Positions 10,996-20,295 of a stretch of 64,000 nt of DNA are shown here, piece by piece. Made by a program: the position numbers and the translations under genes. Location of the stretch: positions 1-64,000 of the forward strand of contig JALWPK010000106.1 in NCBI GenBank assembly GCA_026995045.1, given 5' to 3'. The notes below the pieces were generated by a model. It was not told where the DNA came from. It searched no databases and saw only the letters and a program-made list of their open reading frames with translations. This stretch comes from Gammaproteobacteria bacterium (GTDB taxonomy: Bacteria > Pseudomonadota > Gammaproteobacteria > SZUA-229). Within the stretch, counting starts at the first letter, position 1. The number at the start of each line of letters is the position of its first letter.

Positions 10996-12915
10996 TCAGG
11001 CCTTTGCCGAGACCAGCTCAAGCCCATTATGCGCAACCGGTTTTCTGCTGGCTTTATGCAGCAGCGCAAAAAAACGGCTGTCTGATACCGGTTTGCTGTA
11101 ATAGTAGCCCTGTGCGTATCGGCACCTTGCGCGCAGCAGATAATTCAGTTGCGACTTGTGCTCCACGCCTTCTGAAATCACATCGATATCCAGTGATTGC
11201 GCCAATGCAATCACTGCTTTCACCAGGCTTGCGTCCTGTTCATTTTCAAGAATGCTCCTGATAAAACCGCGATCAATCTTGACCGCATCGAATCGATGGC
11301 GTTGCAGACAGGACAATGAAGCATAGCCGGTTCCAAAATCATCAATCAACAGACGGATACCCATATCCGTCAGTTGTTGTATCACGTCAGCAACATTGCG
11401 GTTTTCCTTAATCAGCACATTCTCGTTCAGCTCGATTTGCAGCGCATCCGTTGTCAGGCCGTTCTTCAATAACGCCATTTTAATCACATCAACAATGCTG
11501 GCGTCAGACTGCATCTGACGCGCTGTCACATTGACCGTCACCACGATGTCATCCCAGCCGGCGTCACGCCAGATTTTCACCTGGGAGCAGGCCTGTTCAA
11601 TCGCCCATTGACCAATTTCACTGATGGCGCCGATTTCCTCGGCTATTGGGATAAAATCATTAGGCGAGACCTCGCCAAGTTCAGCGCTTTGCCAGCGAAG
11701 CAACGCCTCGGCCCTGCAGATTTTTCCGGTTTTGATATCCACGATTGGCTGGTACGCCATCTGCATTTCGTTGCGTTCCAGCGCGAGTCGAAGTTGCGAT
11801 TCGACATTCAGTCGCATCTTGGCGTTGGCGGTCATATCCGGCGAATAAAAGCAATACAGATTCTTGCCTTCATTTTTGGAGCGATACATGGATACATCCG
11901 CGTGGCGCATCAATATATCGCCATCCGCGCCATCTTCCGGATAAATTGCAAAACCGATGCTGGGCGTCACACGCACAGACTTGCCTTCCAGCTCAAACGG
12001 CTGTGAAAAACTTTCGATAATGCGATCGCCGACATGCCGTATCGCCAGCTCCCTTTCACTGAGGCGCTCATTGCCTTCATCATCCAGTATCAGCAGGAAC
12101 TCGTCCCCACCAAGTCTGGCGACTGTGTCGCTTTTGCGCGCACAGGATAACAGCCGGCGTGAAGCTTCACGCAGCAACTCGTCGCCCGCTGCATGTCCCA
12201 GGGTATCGTTTACATATTTGAAATTATCCAGATCAACAAATGCCACACAGGGACGCAAGTTCTGGCGTCTGGCCTTGATCAATGTCTGTTTGAGACGGTC
12301 GGTCGCCAGTTGTCTGTTTGGCAAGCCTGTCAGCTGGTCGTAATTGGCCTGTTTCTGTAACCGGTCTTCGATTTGCGCGCGTTCCTTGATTTCCTGTTTA
12401 AGCTTGGCGTTGATGGCGTCAAGCTCTGCGGTGCGCTGCCTGACCTTTTGCTCAAGCCTGGTTTTCGCGGTACGCATGTATTCCGCCGCCTGCTTTTGCA
12501 TAAGCTGGTTGCTGGCGCGCGCCCACATCACATCGAGATCGAGTGGTTTGCTGATGTAATCGTTTGCGCCAAGATCCAGCGCCAGCACATTTTCTCCCGG
12601 TGAATCAGCCGGTGTAACCAATATGACCGGGAGTTCGATTTTAGAATACGAGTTGCGTAGCGCTTTCAGCACTGAAAGGCCACTCATTCCCGGCATGCTC
12701 ACATCGAGAACAATCAGGTCAGGCACTTTTTCGTAAACCGATTGCAGCGCACGCTTGCCGCTGTCAGCTTCTTCCACTTCGATGCCCGCCAGCTCCAGCA
12801 CCTCGCGAACCGAACGCCGCACCGTTGAACTGTCGTCAACCACCAGTACGCGCAAGGAACGCTCAGCGGTGATGTACTCCTGGATTTCAGGCTCGTAGTT
12901 CATCGCATCAACCAC
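10996..12915 (-). CDS. Receiver-GGDEF-EAL cyclic-di-GMP turnover protein
   Basis: 639 residues. Receiver at ~15-135 (VVDDSS, phospho-site in VLDVSMPGMSG), a coiled coil at ~145-190, GGDEF at ~190-355 with intact GGDEF and an RKSD I-site, then EAL at ~370-625 with AEALLRW, ELNEN, IDDFGTGY, KIDRGFI and EGVE. Both catalytic signatures look intact, so it could make or degrade cyclic-di-GMP depending on receiver state. The start is GTG directly after the cheB stop; ATG 12903 is an alternative. Its place between cheB and cheD suggests that receptor adaptation and second-messenger level are expressed together. Confidence 0.93.
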   Translation of the reverse strand: MVDAMNYEPEIQEYITAERSLRVLVVDDSSTVRRSVREVLELAGIEVEEADSGKRALQSVYEKVPDLIVLDVSMPGMSGLSVLKALRNSYSKIELPVILVTPADSPGENVLALDLGANDYISKPLDLDVMWARASNQLMQKQAAEYMRTAKTRLEQKVRQRTAELDAINAKLKQEIKERAQIEDRLQKQANYDQLTGLPNRQLATDRLKQTLIKARRQNLRPCVAFVDLDNFKYVNDTLGHAAGDELLREASRRLLSCARKSDTVARLGGDEFLLILDDEGNERLSERELAIRHVGDRIIESFSQPFELEGKSVRVTPSIGFAIYPEDGADGDILMRHADVSMYRSKNEGKNLYCFYSPDMTANAKMRLNVESQLRLALERNEMQMAYQPIVDIKTGKICRAEALLRWQSAELGEVSPNDFIPIAEEIGAISEIGQWAIEQACSQVKIWRDAGWDDIVVTVNVTARQMQSDASIVDVIKMALLKNGLTTDALQIELNENVLIKENRNVADVIQQLTDMGIRLLIDDFGTGYASLSCLQRHRFDAVKIDRGFIRSILENEQDASLVKAVIALAQSLDIDVISEGVEHKSQLNYLLRARCRYAQGYYYSKPVSDSRFFALLHKASRKPVAHNGLELVSAKA

Positions 12916-14019
12916 TCAGCCACCCACCACCGCTTGCCGGTGTTTGCCACTGGCGGGGCGATTGACCAGCGCCTCCGCAATATCCTGCAATGGCAGTTCA
13001 ATATCCACCCCGCCCTGCTTCACCGCCATTGCCGGCATCCCGTGCACAACACAGGTGTCAGCATCCTGCGCAATGGTAAAGGCGCCGGTATCGTGCATCT
13101 CTTTCATACCGGCGGCGCCATCATCCCCCATGCCGGTCAGAATCGCGGCGACTGCATTTTTGCCTGCATACAATGCGGCTGAGCGGAACAGCACATCAAC
13201 CGACGGACGATGGCGCGAAACCAGCGGGCCATCCTTGACTTCCACGTAATATTTGTCAGCAACGCGCTTGACCAGCGTGTGCTTGCCGCCGGGCGCAATC
13301 AATGCCCGGCCACGCATCACTTCATCACCATCCACCGCCTCCTTGACAGTGATGGCGCAGGTTTCATCCAGTCGTTGCGCAAATGAAGCGGTAAATCCCG
13401 CCGGCATGTGCTGCACAACCACAATACCCGGAACATTGGCCGGCATGCGCGACAATACTTCCTTGATGGCCTCAGTTCCACCCGTGGATGCGCCAATCAC
13501 AATAACCTTATCGGTGGTAACCGTTGTCGGTTTGATGGTAACGGCGGGCAATACAGCATCCGCGGATAACTTGCTGTTAACCGCTTTAGGCTGCGCTGCA
13601 ATCTTGCGCACACGGGCGTGCGCAGCGGCCTTGACCGAATCTGTCAGCATCACACGCGACTCTTGCAAAAACTTTTTGGCGCCAACAGACGGCTTCTGGA
13701 TGATTTCCAGCGCGCCATACTCCAGCGCCTTCAGGGACGCCCTGGATCCCTCCTCTACCAGGGAAGAGCATATAATCACCGGGATCGGGTGCTGGGACAT
13801 GATTTTTTTAAGAAACGTAATACCGTCCATTCTCGGCATTTCGATATCGAGCACCATGACGTCCGGCACCTGTTCACGTATTTTTTGTGCGGCGATAAAC
13901 GGATCCGCACAGGCGTGCGTGACTTCTATTGCCGGATCACTGTTCAATATCTCAGTCAAGGTCTGCCTGACAACGGCAGAATCATCAACCAGCATGACTT
14001 TGATTTTTTCTGACTGCAT
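12916..14019 (-). CDS. cheB: Chemotaxis methylesterase/deamidase CheB
   Basis: CheB removes receptor methyl groups and is activated by phosphorylation from CheA. 367 residues from ATG 14019, chosen because AAGGAG sits 6 bases upstream; the ATG 15 bases earlier overlaps that site. Receiver with D58 ([13 protein letters not shown]), then the esterase domain with catalytic triad S178 (GASTGG), H204 (QHMPAGFT) and D300 (TGMGDDG), at the same spacing as in E. coli CheB. This is the only cheB in the window; the flagellar cheYZA cluster lacks one. Confidence 0.96.
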   Translation of the reverse strand: MQSEKIKVMLVDDSAVVRQTLTEILNSDPAIEVTHACADPFIAAQKIREQVPDVMVLDIEMPRMDGITFLKKIMSQHPIPVIICSSLVEEGSRASLKALEYGALEIIQKPSVGAKKFLQESRVMLTDSVKAAAHARVRKIAAQPKAVNSKLSADAVLPAVTIKPTTVTTDKVIVIGASTGGTEAIKEVLSRMPANVPGIVVVQHMPAGFTASFAQRLDETCAITVKEAVDGDEVMRGRALIAPGGKHTLVKRVADKYYVEVKDGPLVSRHRPSVDVLFRSAALYAGKNAVAAILTGMGDDGAAGMKEMHDTGAFTIAQDADTCVVHGMPAMAVKQGGVDIELPLQDIAEALVNRPASGKHRQAVVGG

Positions 14020-14056
14020 TACATGCTCCTTCATAAATGGCTATTCGCAAACCCGT

Positions 14057-14479
14057 CTAGTGCCGCTCTACCAGCAACTCGCAGGCTGTAACCGGATACA
14101 GTTTGACTTCATCTGAAAAGTCAATAATCAGCGCCATATCGTACTTGCTGCTGGAGAGCGCCAACTGACAACCTTGTATTGTCTGACGGCTGTTGACGCC
14201 AGCCAGACAAACAATAGACACACACCTGTCGAGCACAATGATATCGTGCTCGTCGTGAGACAGGCCTGGAAGCAGACGCTCGCTCTCCAGCATAATGCCA
14301 AGCTCGGCAAGCTGCCTGCACAGCATCAGCTGGTATACGCTTTTTGGCAGTCCACTGCCGAGCAGTTTAAACACGTTTTTAGCGATATCCGAGACGGCGT
14401 CAACCAGCATGCTGGCGCATGGTTTTCTGTCTGCCTGGCGCTGTAAGGTACTGAGATAAATTACGTTTTGCCTGTACAT
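14057..14479 (-). CDS. GxxExxY-type PD-(D/E)XK fold protein, catalytically degenerate
   Basis: About 140 residues. The segment FKLLGSGLPKSVYQLMLCRQ, the following LAELGIMLESE, a conserved aspartate in HDIIVLD, and CQLALSSSKYDMALIIDF match the GxxExxY family (PF13366/TIGR04256). The signature glutamate is lysine here (GLPKSVY), and the usual ELK strand is replaced by VSIVCLAG, so nuclease chemistry is unlikely. Start ATG 14479 follows an AAAGG; a TTG at 14488 would overlap the cheR stop. It lies between cheR and cheB in one operon. I know of no assigned chemotaxis role for this family; a protein-binding role is only a guess. Confidence 0.7.
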   Translation of the reverse strand: MYRQNVIYLSTLQRQADRKPCASMLVDAVSDIAKNVFKLLGSGLPKSVYQLMLCRQLAELGIMLESERLLPGLSHDEHDIIVLDRCVSIVCLAGVNSRQTIQGCQLALSSSKYDMALIIDFSDEVKLYPVTACELLVERH

Positions 14480-14484
14480 GTGAA

Positions 14485-15402
14485 TCAAACCTTTCTGTAA
14501 ACCATGGGCGCGACCTGCTGCAAACTCGTTTTAATTCCGTTTAGCGATTCGGAATGTCCGACAAACAGGTAGCCGCCACTGTGCAGCTGACGTTCAAACC
14601 GGGCAACCAGCTGCTCGCGTATTTCATTATTAAAATAAATCATTACATTGCGGCAGAATATTGCATCCATCAAATGCGGCAGGCTGAAGTTCTCATCCAT
14701 CAGATTAAGTTCCTGAAACTGTATGCGCTGCCGCAGATCAGGCCCCATTTGCACCAGTTCGCTTTTGCGATCCTTGCTGCGCAAAAAATATTTTTTACGG
14801 AGCGCCATCGGCACCGGTTCGATGTTTTTCTCGGTATAGATGCCCCTGCTTCCGATCTGCAGGCAGCTGTGAGAAATATCTGTCGCAAGAATGTGGAAGC
14901 GCAAACCCGGGTAGACAGACATGGCTTCATTCATCACGATGCTCAGGGTGTACGGCTCTTCACCGCTCGAACAACCTGCGCTCCATAATTTCAGATCCTG
15001 ACGCCCGGCGCGGATGCGTTCCCTTTCAAGTTCCGGCAACGCCGCTTTCACCAGATAATCAAAATGTTCAGGCTCACGAAAAAAATCCGTCTTGTTGGTA
15101 GTCAGCGCGTCGACCAGATGCAGACGTTCGCCCTCGCCTTGCGGCGTATCCAGAACAAAATCCAGATAATTCTTGAAACAGTCATAACCCAGCCTGCGCA
15201 AACGGCGGCGCAAGCGGCCTTCCACCAGTGTTTTTTTGCTCAGCGGCAACTGAATTCCTACTGTGTTGCCGATAAAATCCGCCACCCTTTTCATTTCGCG
15301 CTCAGACAACGTTGCGCTGCTGTCAGCCAGCGTTTCCGGCGTCATTTTTTTGGCTGCCCCACCCTGCATGGTCATTGGTCTTGTTACCTGCTTGAGCATC
15401 AT
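14485..15402 (-). CDS. cheR: Chemoreceptor methyltransferase CheR
   Basis: CheR methylates receptor glutamates with S-adenosylmethionine. 305 residues: a 40-residue extension, the helical CheR_N domain (about 35-85), then the methyltransferase domain with the SAM-site GCSSGEEPY, ILATDIS, and the conserved FCRNVMIYF and FVGHSE. The beta-subdomain stretch after KKYF is the same length as I recall for E. coli CheR, which docks on receptor C-terminal pentapeptides. Two ATGs overlap at the start (15402 and 15399) just after AGAGG. It is the first gene of the operon cheR-GxxExxY-cheB-GGDEF/EAL-cheD. Confidence 0.95.
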   Translation of the reverse strand: MMLKQVTRPMTMQGGAAKKMTPETLADSSATLSEREMKRVADFIGNTVGIQLPLSKKTLVEGRLRRRLRRLGYDCFKNYLDFVLDTPQGEGERLHLVDALTTNKTDFFREPEHFDYLVKAALPELERERIRAGRQDLKLWSAGCSSGEEPYTLSIVMNEAMSVYPGLRFHILATDISHSCLQIGSRGIYTEKNIEPVPMALRKKYFLRSKDRKSELVQMGPDLRQRIQFQELNLMDENFSLPHLMDAIFCRNVMIYFNNEIREQLVARFERQLHSGGYLFVGHSESLNGIKTSLQQVAPMVYRKV

Positions 15403-15442
15403 TCCCTCTGCCTCTCGTTATCGTCAATGAATTGTGTTGTTG

Positions 15443-15469
15443 TTATCGGGCCTGTCCGCTTCAGCTTTA
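15443..15469 (-). promoter_or_regulatory. Sigma-28 (FliA) promoter of the cheR operon
   Basis: On the minus strand: TAAA, exactly 15 bases, then CCCGATAA. This differs from the FliA consensus by one base. The predicted start of transcription is about 35 bases before cheR. Confidence 0.75.
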
Positions 15470-15562
15470 GTGGATTGGACAGAAAACCGTCTTTGCAGTG
15501 TTAAAAGCAATTTACGTGCCAATAGCGGCCGGCAGATGAGACTTGTTCAACAACGCAGTCAC

Positions 15563-15589
15563 TAAAGAATGAAAATACGGGGCCGACAG
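15563..15589 (+). promoter_or_regulatory. Sigma-28 (FliA) promoter of the second STAS gene
   Basis: On the plus strand: TAAA, 15 bases, then GCCGACAG. It points away from the cheR promoter 94 bases earlier, so the two operons are divergent and probably share one sigma factor. The predicted start is about 35 bases before ATG 15631. Confidence 0.65.
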
Positions 15590-15630
15590 ATACGGTATCC
15601 GCCAATTCAGCCATAAGCATGAGGTTAATC

Positions 15631-15966
15631 ATGTCAGTAACCAGCTCGATCAGCAGTGATGGCAAGCGAATTGATATCAAAATTACCGGACGCTTCAACT
15701 ACACCCTGTCACAGGCGTTTCGCGACGCCTATCGCGGCGTCAGCACAGCGGATGATGTCCGCTACCATGTTGATTTGTCAGAAACAGAATATATGGATAG
15801 CGCAGCGCTGGGAATGCTGCTTCTGCTGCGCGAGTACGCCAAGGCGCATGGCGCGCCGGTTGTGATTGAACGCCCGAGCGAACAGGCTGAACTGATTCTG
15901 AAGGGCGCCAATTTTGAACAGCTGTTTCGGTTTCGGCACGACAAAAACAGCAGCATGGCCGCCTGA
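15631..15966 (+). CDS. STAS protein with Ala at the phosphorylation site
   Basis: 111 residues, a paralogue of the STAS protein at 9824-10183, sharing ITGRF, MDS.ALGMLLLLRE.AK, IERPSEQ and ANFEQLF. Where the paralogue has MDSSALG this one has MDSAALG, so the SpoIIAA S58 position is A58 (codon 15802-15804). It should therefore be unable to be phosphorylated there and would behave as permanently unphosphorylated. ATG 15631 was chosen because GAGG lies 6 bases upstream; the ATG at 15619 lacks this. It stands alone between the divergent cheR operon and the convergent Hpt kinase. Confidence 0.9.
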   Translation: MSVTSSISSDGKRIDIKITGRFNYTLSQAFRDAYRGVSTADDVRYHVDLSETEYMDSAALGMLLLLREYAKAHGAPVVIERPSEQAELILKGANFEQLFRFRHDKNSSMAA

Positions 15967-16010
15967 CTTTGCTGTTGCAGCCCTCCAGCCCGTTTTTCGC
16001 CCGCCTCTGC

Positions 16011-18221
16011 TCAGGCGGGTATGGAGTCAGCCTGTAGCAGGTTGTGCAATGCCTCTTCAGCAGCCAGATAGTCCTGTCGAATTTGTGAGCACAAATTCGC
16101 ATCGACGTCACCCTGCTGGCACCCGGCTTCAATTTGCCGGCACATTTCCGCCACCCTGACCGCGCCGACCGTGAGACTGGATGACTTGAATGTGTGAACG
16201 ATATTGGAGAGCATTTCATAATCCGGGACGGCTATCGCATCATCAATCGCATTGAGCACATCAGGTGATTGCTCAAGATACAACTGCACCACACGGTTGA
16301 CCAGGCTGGCGCGGCGCGTCCTGAGGCGGCTTATCGCTGACATGTCCAGTATTTGCTCGCTGTCAGCATCGCTTGACTGATGCGACGCCTCCGGTTCCGA
16401 CTCCGTCTGGTCGGGCAACGCCACCCAGTTTGCCAGGACATTCCGCAGATCGCTGTTGCTGAAAGGCTTGCTGAGAAAATCATCCATGCCGCTGGCCAGA
16501 CATTTTTCCCGGGCGCCATGTATGGCGTGTGCGGTAAGCGCAATCACAGGCGTGGGTTGCAGACGCCTCTCCTGTTCCATCCGCCGCAAATGGCGGGTAG
16601 CAGTCAGTCCATCCATTACCGGCATTTCACAATCCATCAGAATCAGGCTGTAAGCATTGTCCTGAAACAGCTGCAGGGCTTCTTCACCGTTGTCCGCCAC
16701 ATCCACACTGAAGCCATAGCCCTGCAACATTTCCAGAGCGACTTCCTGATTGACAAGATTATCCTCCACCAGCAGCAACCTGCGTCCGCGTTTGACGGGG
16801 TTGGCGGCGCTGGCCTCATCGCCGGCGGCGACGCGCAATCGTGCAACTTTATGTCCGGTCTGAACTACCGGTTCAGCCGCAGGCATTTCCACCCAGAAGC
16901 AACTGCCTTCGCCAACCCGGCTGTCTACGCCAATTTCACCATGCATGATTTCCACCAGTTGTTTGCTGAAACTGAGCCCGATGCCGGCGCCATCGATACT
17001 GCTTCGATTTTGATCCAGCCGGGCAAAGGGCTTGAACAATTCAGACATGTCCTGTTGGGCGATGCCGTAACCGGTATCCACCACCGACAGGCGCCAACTG
17101 TCGCCACGACCCGATGACAAGCCAATCGTCACGCTGCCGCCCACCCGGTTATATTTCACTGCATTATCCAGCAGATTGACGACAACCTGCTTGAGACGCT
17201 GCGCATCCGCGCGCACCCAGACAGGTTCGGGCAAGGCTTCAAAACCGATTGTTACGCTTTGCTCGGCGGCCCGGGTTTCAACCAGCTTGCAGGCATCGCG
17301 GATAGTCTGTTGCAAATCAACCGGCTCCAGCCTCACCACCAGACTGCCCGCCTCGATACGCGACAGATCCAGTACATCGTTCACCAGCGACAGCAGATGC
17401 TTGCCGGCCTCATTGATTTTTTCTGCGCGTTCCCGCTGTTGTTGCGACAACGGCTCATGCTTGTCCAGCATTTGCAGTTCATTCATTCCCAGCACCGCAT
17501 TAAGCGGTGTGCGCAGTTCATGACTCATGCGCGACAGAAATTCCGACTTCGCCTGATTGGCCAGACTGGCCTGTTCCCGCTGCAGCAATAATTTGTGTTC
17601 CCGGCTGATTGATTCTTCCTGCAAATACAACATGGCGGTAAAACCGTTATAAGACGCGTTTGCTGTACGCATTACGAATACAAGATGGATCACCAGCAAC
17701 AACATAATGGCGACCGGATAGGAAAAATCAGCGTGGTAAACCACATACACTGCTGGCAGCGCCAACAACAGCGTGTAACACAAATAAGGCAGGCGACGAT
17801 AGCCCATGGTGTTATGACTGACGCTGACAAAACCCTGCACGGTCAGCAACAGCAAGATTTGAGAGTCCGAATCCAGTCTGGGAAACAGATTAATCATCAT
17901 CAAGCCCCAGCTGGCGCCGGTAAGCGCCACGCCGGCAAAATAAAGCTTTTCAGCCAGCCCGCTTTCCAGCGGATGATGGCTGCGTTTTTTGTACTGATAC
18001 AACCAAGTCGCCAGCATGCGCGTTGACAGCACCATGGCGAACATCCCCGCCCACGGAAACAGATCAGACCAGGGCACGGACAGGTTCAGAAAAAACATCA
18101 ACAGGAAAACAGCGGCGGCGGTTGACACGACCGCCAGGGTCTGGTTGTTGTAAAGCAGGTCAATCTGGCGGTGATAAACCCGCTCGCTAATCTGCTCGGC
18201 GCTGTTTTCGAGTTCGGGCAC
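16011..18221 (-). CDS. Membrane hybrid histidine kinase with receiver and Hpt
   Basis: 736 residues. Six or so hydrophobic segments within residues 28-190 have only short loops, so the signal may be in or at the membrane. Next come HisKA with H234 (RMSHELRTPLN), HATPase (LLDNAVKYN, DTGYGIA, GAGIGLSFS; about 345-445), receiver with D530 (LMDCEMPVMDG), and a C-terminal Hpt with H676 (VHTFKSSS). It can run a complete internal phosphorelay and hand phosphate to an outside receiver. The receiver-kinase at 7195-8103 is a plausible but unproven partner. GTG start. A GC hairpin (16000-16019) overlaps its stop codon but has no T-run. Confidence 0.93.
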   Translation of the reverse strand: MPELENSAEQISERVYHRQIDLLYNNQTLAVVSTAAAVFLLMFFLNLSVPWSDLFPWAGMFAMVLSTRMLATWLYQYKKRSHHPLESGLAEKLYFAGVALTGASWGLMMINLFPRLDSDSQILLLLTVQGFVSVSHNTMGYRRLPYLCYTLLLALPAVYVVYHADFSYPVAIMLLLVIHLVFVMRTANASYNGFTAMLYLQEESISREHKLLLQREQASLANQAKSEFLSRMSHELRTPLNAVLGMNELQMLDKHEPLSQQQRERAEKINEAGKHLLSLVNDVLDLSRIEAGSLVVRLEPVDLQQTIRDACKLVETRAAEQSVTIGFEALPEPVWVRADAQRLKQVVVNLLDNAVKYNRVGGSVTIGLSSGRGDSWRLSVVDTGYGIAQQDMSELFKPFARLDQNRSSIDGAGIGLSFSKQLVEIMHGEIGVDSRVGEGSCFWVEMPAAEPVVQTGHKVARLRVAAGDEASAANPVKRGRRLLLVEDNLVNQEVALEMLQGYGFSVDVADNGEEALQLFQDNAYSLILMDCEMPVMDGLTATRHLRRMEQERRLQPTPVIALTAHAIHGAREKCLASGMDDFLSKPFSNSDLRNVLANWVALPDQTESEPEASHQSSDADSEQILDMSAISRLRTRRASLVNRVVQLYLEQSPDVLNAIDDAIAVPDYEMLSNIVHTFKSSSLTVGAVRVAEMCRQIEAGCQQGDVDANLCSQIRQDYLAAEEALHNLLQADSIPA

Positions 18222-18756
18222 GGCTACTGGCTTGTTATTGCCAACAGATGTAAAAACACGGTTTTCATTCCCTGACTATAGAACATTCAGTGTAAAGATT
18301 TCAGCCTGATTGCCGACTGTCATGGCATTAGGCTTATGCCCGTTCCGGTGAGTTCTGCTTCATGCAGGACATTTGCAGCACATGGAAAGGCTGCTGTTTT
18401 GGGCGTATAACCCGTTGTTTTGAGGCTGTATCCACAAATAACCCTGCATGCGCGCCATGCCTTAACCCGGCCTGACCGAGCGCATTTGCGCATACCCGGA
18501 CGCTTCGCCGGCGTTTTCATCAATTGAGACAGATCAAATTTTCATCGATTAACCCGGTTGCGCGGGAAATACCCATACGTTTTCCCGTTGTCCCGTTGGC
18601 CACCTGAAAATTTTTCCGATTAGGTTAAACAATGGCGCATCCGTGCCGAAAACATGCATAACGGGCTTGCGCGTAATGTGCGCAGACTGCAACGCATGAC
18701 GCCGGTCCGTCCGTATTGCAAACCGCCAGCAACCGAACACAAGCGAGAGAACAAAA
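18222..18756. other. Intergenic region between Hpt kinase and nhaD
   Basis: 535 bases between divergent genes with no credible coding sequence on either strand. It contains an inverted repeat CGGGAAA-N11-TTTCCCG (18563-18587) followed by a partial direct copy of TCCCGTTG, which might be an operator or RNA stem for nhaD. I see no confident -35/-10 pair and no sigma-28-like site. Confidence 0.5.
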
Positions 18757-20184
18757 ATGAACAAAATACTGAAAGGACTGGGCTATTTGACTGGTATGAC
18801 CCTGCTTGCGCCGAGCATGGCGCTGGCCTCGGCTGCGGCAGGCGACCGTATCGACCTGACTGGCCACCCGGTTGGCTATCTGGCGCTGGGGCTGTTTGTT
18901 CTCGCCTTTGTGTTTGTGATGGCGGAAGAATACACCCACATGCGCAAATCCAAACCGGTAATGCTGGCGGCGGGCGTTATCTGGGCCAGCATCGCCTGGA
19001 TGTACATCGGCCACGGTGACCAGCAGATGGTGGAACATGCGGCGCGGCACAATCTGCTGGAATATGCCGAACTGATGCTGTTTTTGCTGGTGGCGATGAC
19101 CTATGTCACCACCATGACCGAGCGCCGCGTGTTCGACGCCCTGCGTATCTGGCTGATACAAAAAGGCTTCAGCTTTCGCAAGCTGTTCTGGCTTACCGGC
19201 GTCCTGTCATTTATGCTGTCGCCAATCGCCGACAATCTGACAACAGCATTATTGATGTGCACCATCATCATGGCGGTCGGCGGCGGCAACAGCCGCTTCA
19301 TCAGCATCGGCTGCGTCAATGTCGTGGTCGCCGCCAATGCCGGTGGCGCATTCAGTCCATTTGGCGATATCACCACACTGATGGTATGGCAGAAAGGGCT
19401 GGTTGAGTTCTGGACCTTTTTCTCGCTGTTTATCCCGTCCGCAGTCAACTTCCTTGTGCCTGCCGCCATCATGCATTTCTTTGTGCCCGATGAAAACCCG
19501 GCCGCCAGCGGCGCGGAAGAAACCATCGCCACGTTGCCCGGCGCCAAACGTGTTGTCGCCCTGTTCCTGGTGACGATTGCGCTGGCCGTCAGTTTTCACA
19601 GTGTGCTGCACCTGCCGCCGGTATTCGGCATGCTGACCGGTTTCAGCCTGCTGCAACTGTTCGGCTATTACCTCAAGCGCTGCGGCGTACACATGCGTGA
19701 AAAGGATCCTTTCGGCGCAGAGGACATCCCCAACGATCGTCGTTTTGATATCTTCCGCAAGGTGGAAAAAGCCGAGTGGGACACTCTGTTCTTTTTCTAC
19801 GGCGTGGTCATGTGCGTCGGCGGTCTTGGTTTCATCGGCTACCTCAGCATGGCGTCAGAAGTCATGTATCAACAATGGGATCCGGTGTGGGCCAACACGG
19901 CAGTCGGCTTCCTGTCGGCTATCGTCGACAACATTCCGGTGATGTTTGCGGTGCTGGCGATGGACCCCGATATGAGCACCGGCCAGTGGCTGCTGGTCAC
20001 GCTCACCGCCGGCGTCGGCGGCAGCATGCTGTCCATTGGCTCGGCTGCCGGTGTCGCGGTGATGGGACAGGCGCGCGGCCACTACACCTTTTTTTCGCAT
20101 CTGAAATGGACGCCGGTCATCATCCTCGGCTACGCCGCCAGCATCGGGGTTCACCTGTGGCTTAACGCCAGCCTGTTCAACTGA
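18757..20184 (+). CDS. nhaD: Sodium/proton antiporter NhaD
   Basis: A 475-residue inner-membrane protein of the NhaD/ion-transporter superfamily. It exports Na+ (and Li+) in exchange for protons, typically at alkaline pH in marine and halophilic gammaproteobacteria. It has an N-terminal hydrophobic stretch resembling a signal peptide, then about a dozen hydrophobic segments. Conserved motifs include SPIADNLTTALL, ANAGGAFSPFGDITTLMVW and SAIVDNIPVMFA, the two inverted halves with DN pairs characteristic of the family. GAGAG lies upstream of the ATG. Its presence fits the PomAB stators further on: both depend on a sodium gradient. Confidence 0.95.
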   Translation: MNKILKGLGYLTGMTLLAPSMALASAAAGDRIDLTGHPVGYLALGLFVLAFVFVMAEEYTHMRKSKPVMLAAGVIWASIAWMYIGHGDQQMVEHAARHNLLEYAELMLFLLVAMTYVTTMTERRVFDALRIWLIQKGFSFRKLFWLTGVLSFMLSPIADNLTTALLMCTIIMAVGGGNSRFISIGCVNVVVAANAGGAFSPFGDITTLMVWQKGLVEFWTFFSLFIPSAVNFLVPAAIMHFFVPDENPAASGAEETIATLPGAKRVVALFLVTIALAVSFHSVLHLPPVFGMLTGFSLLQLFGYYLKRCGVHMREKDPFGAEDIPNDRRFDIFRKVEKAEWDTLFFFYGVVMCVGGLGFIGYLSMASEVMYQQWDPVWANTAVGFLSAIVDNIPVMFAVLAMDPDMSTGQWLLVTLTAGVGGSMLSIGSAAGVAVMGQARGHYTFFSHLKWTPVIILGYAASIGVHLWLNASLFN

Positions 20185-20295
20185 GTCTGGCTGGCTGCGT
20201 CATTCGGTTGACAACGGCAAACCCCTGCAATGCTTTCTTGATACTGCCCGGCAGATGCCGGATACTACAGGCTTTCCCAGCAGCGGTATCCAGCA

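Noticed and set aside
16000-16019. CCCGCCT-N6-AGGCGGG hairpin as a terminator
   Set aside because: No T-run follows it on either strand, and it overlaps the Hpt kinase stop codon. Recorded only as a possible stem.
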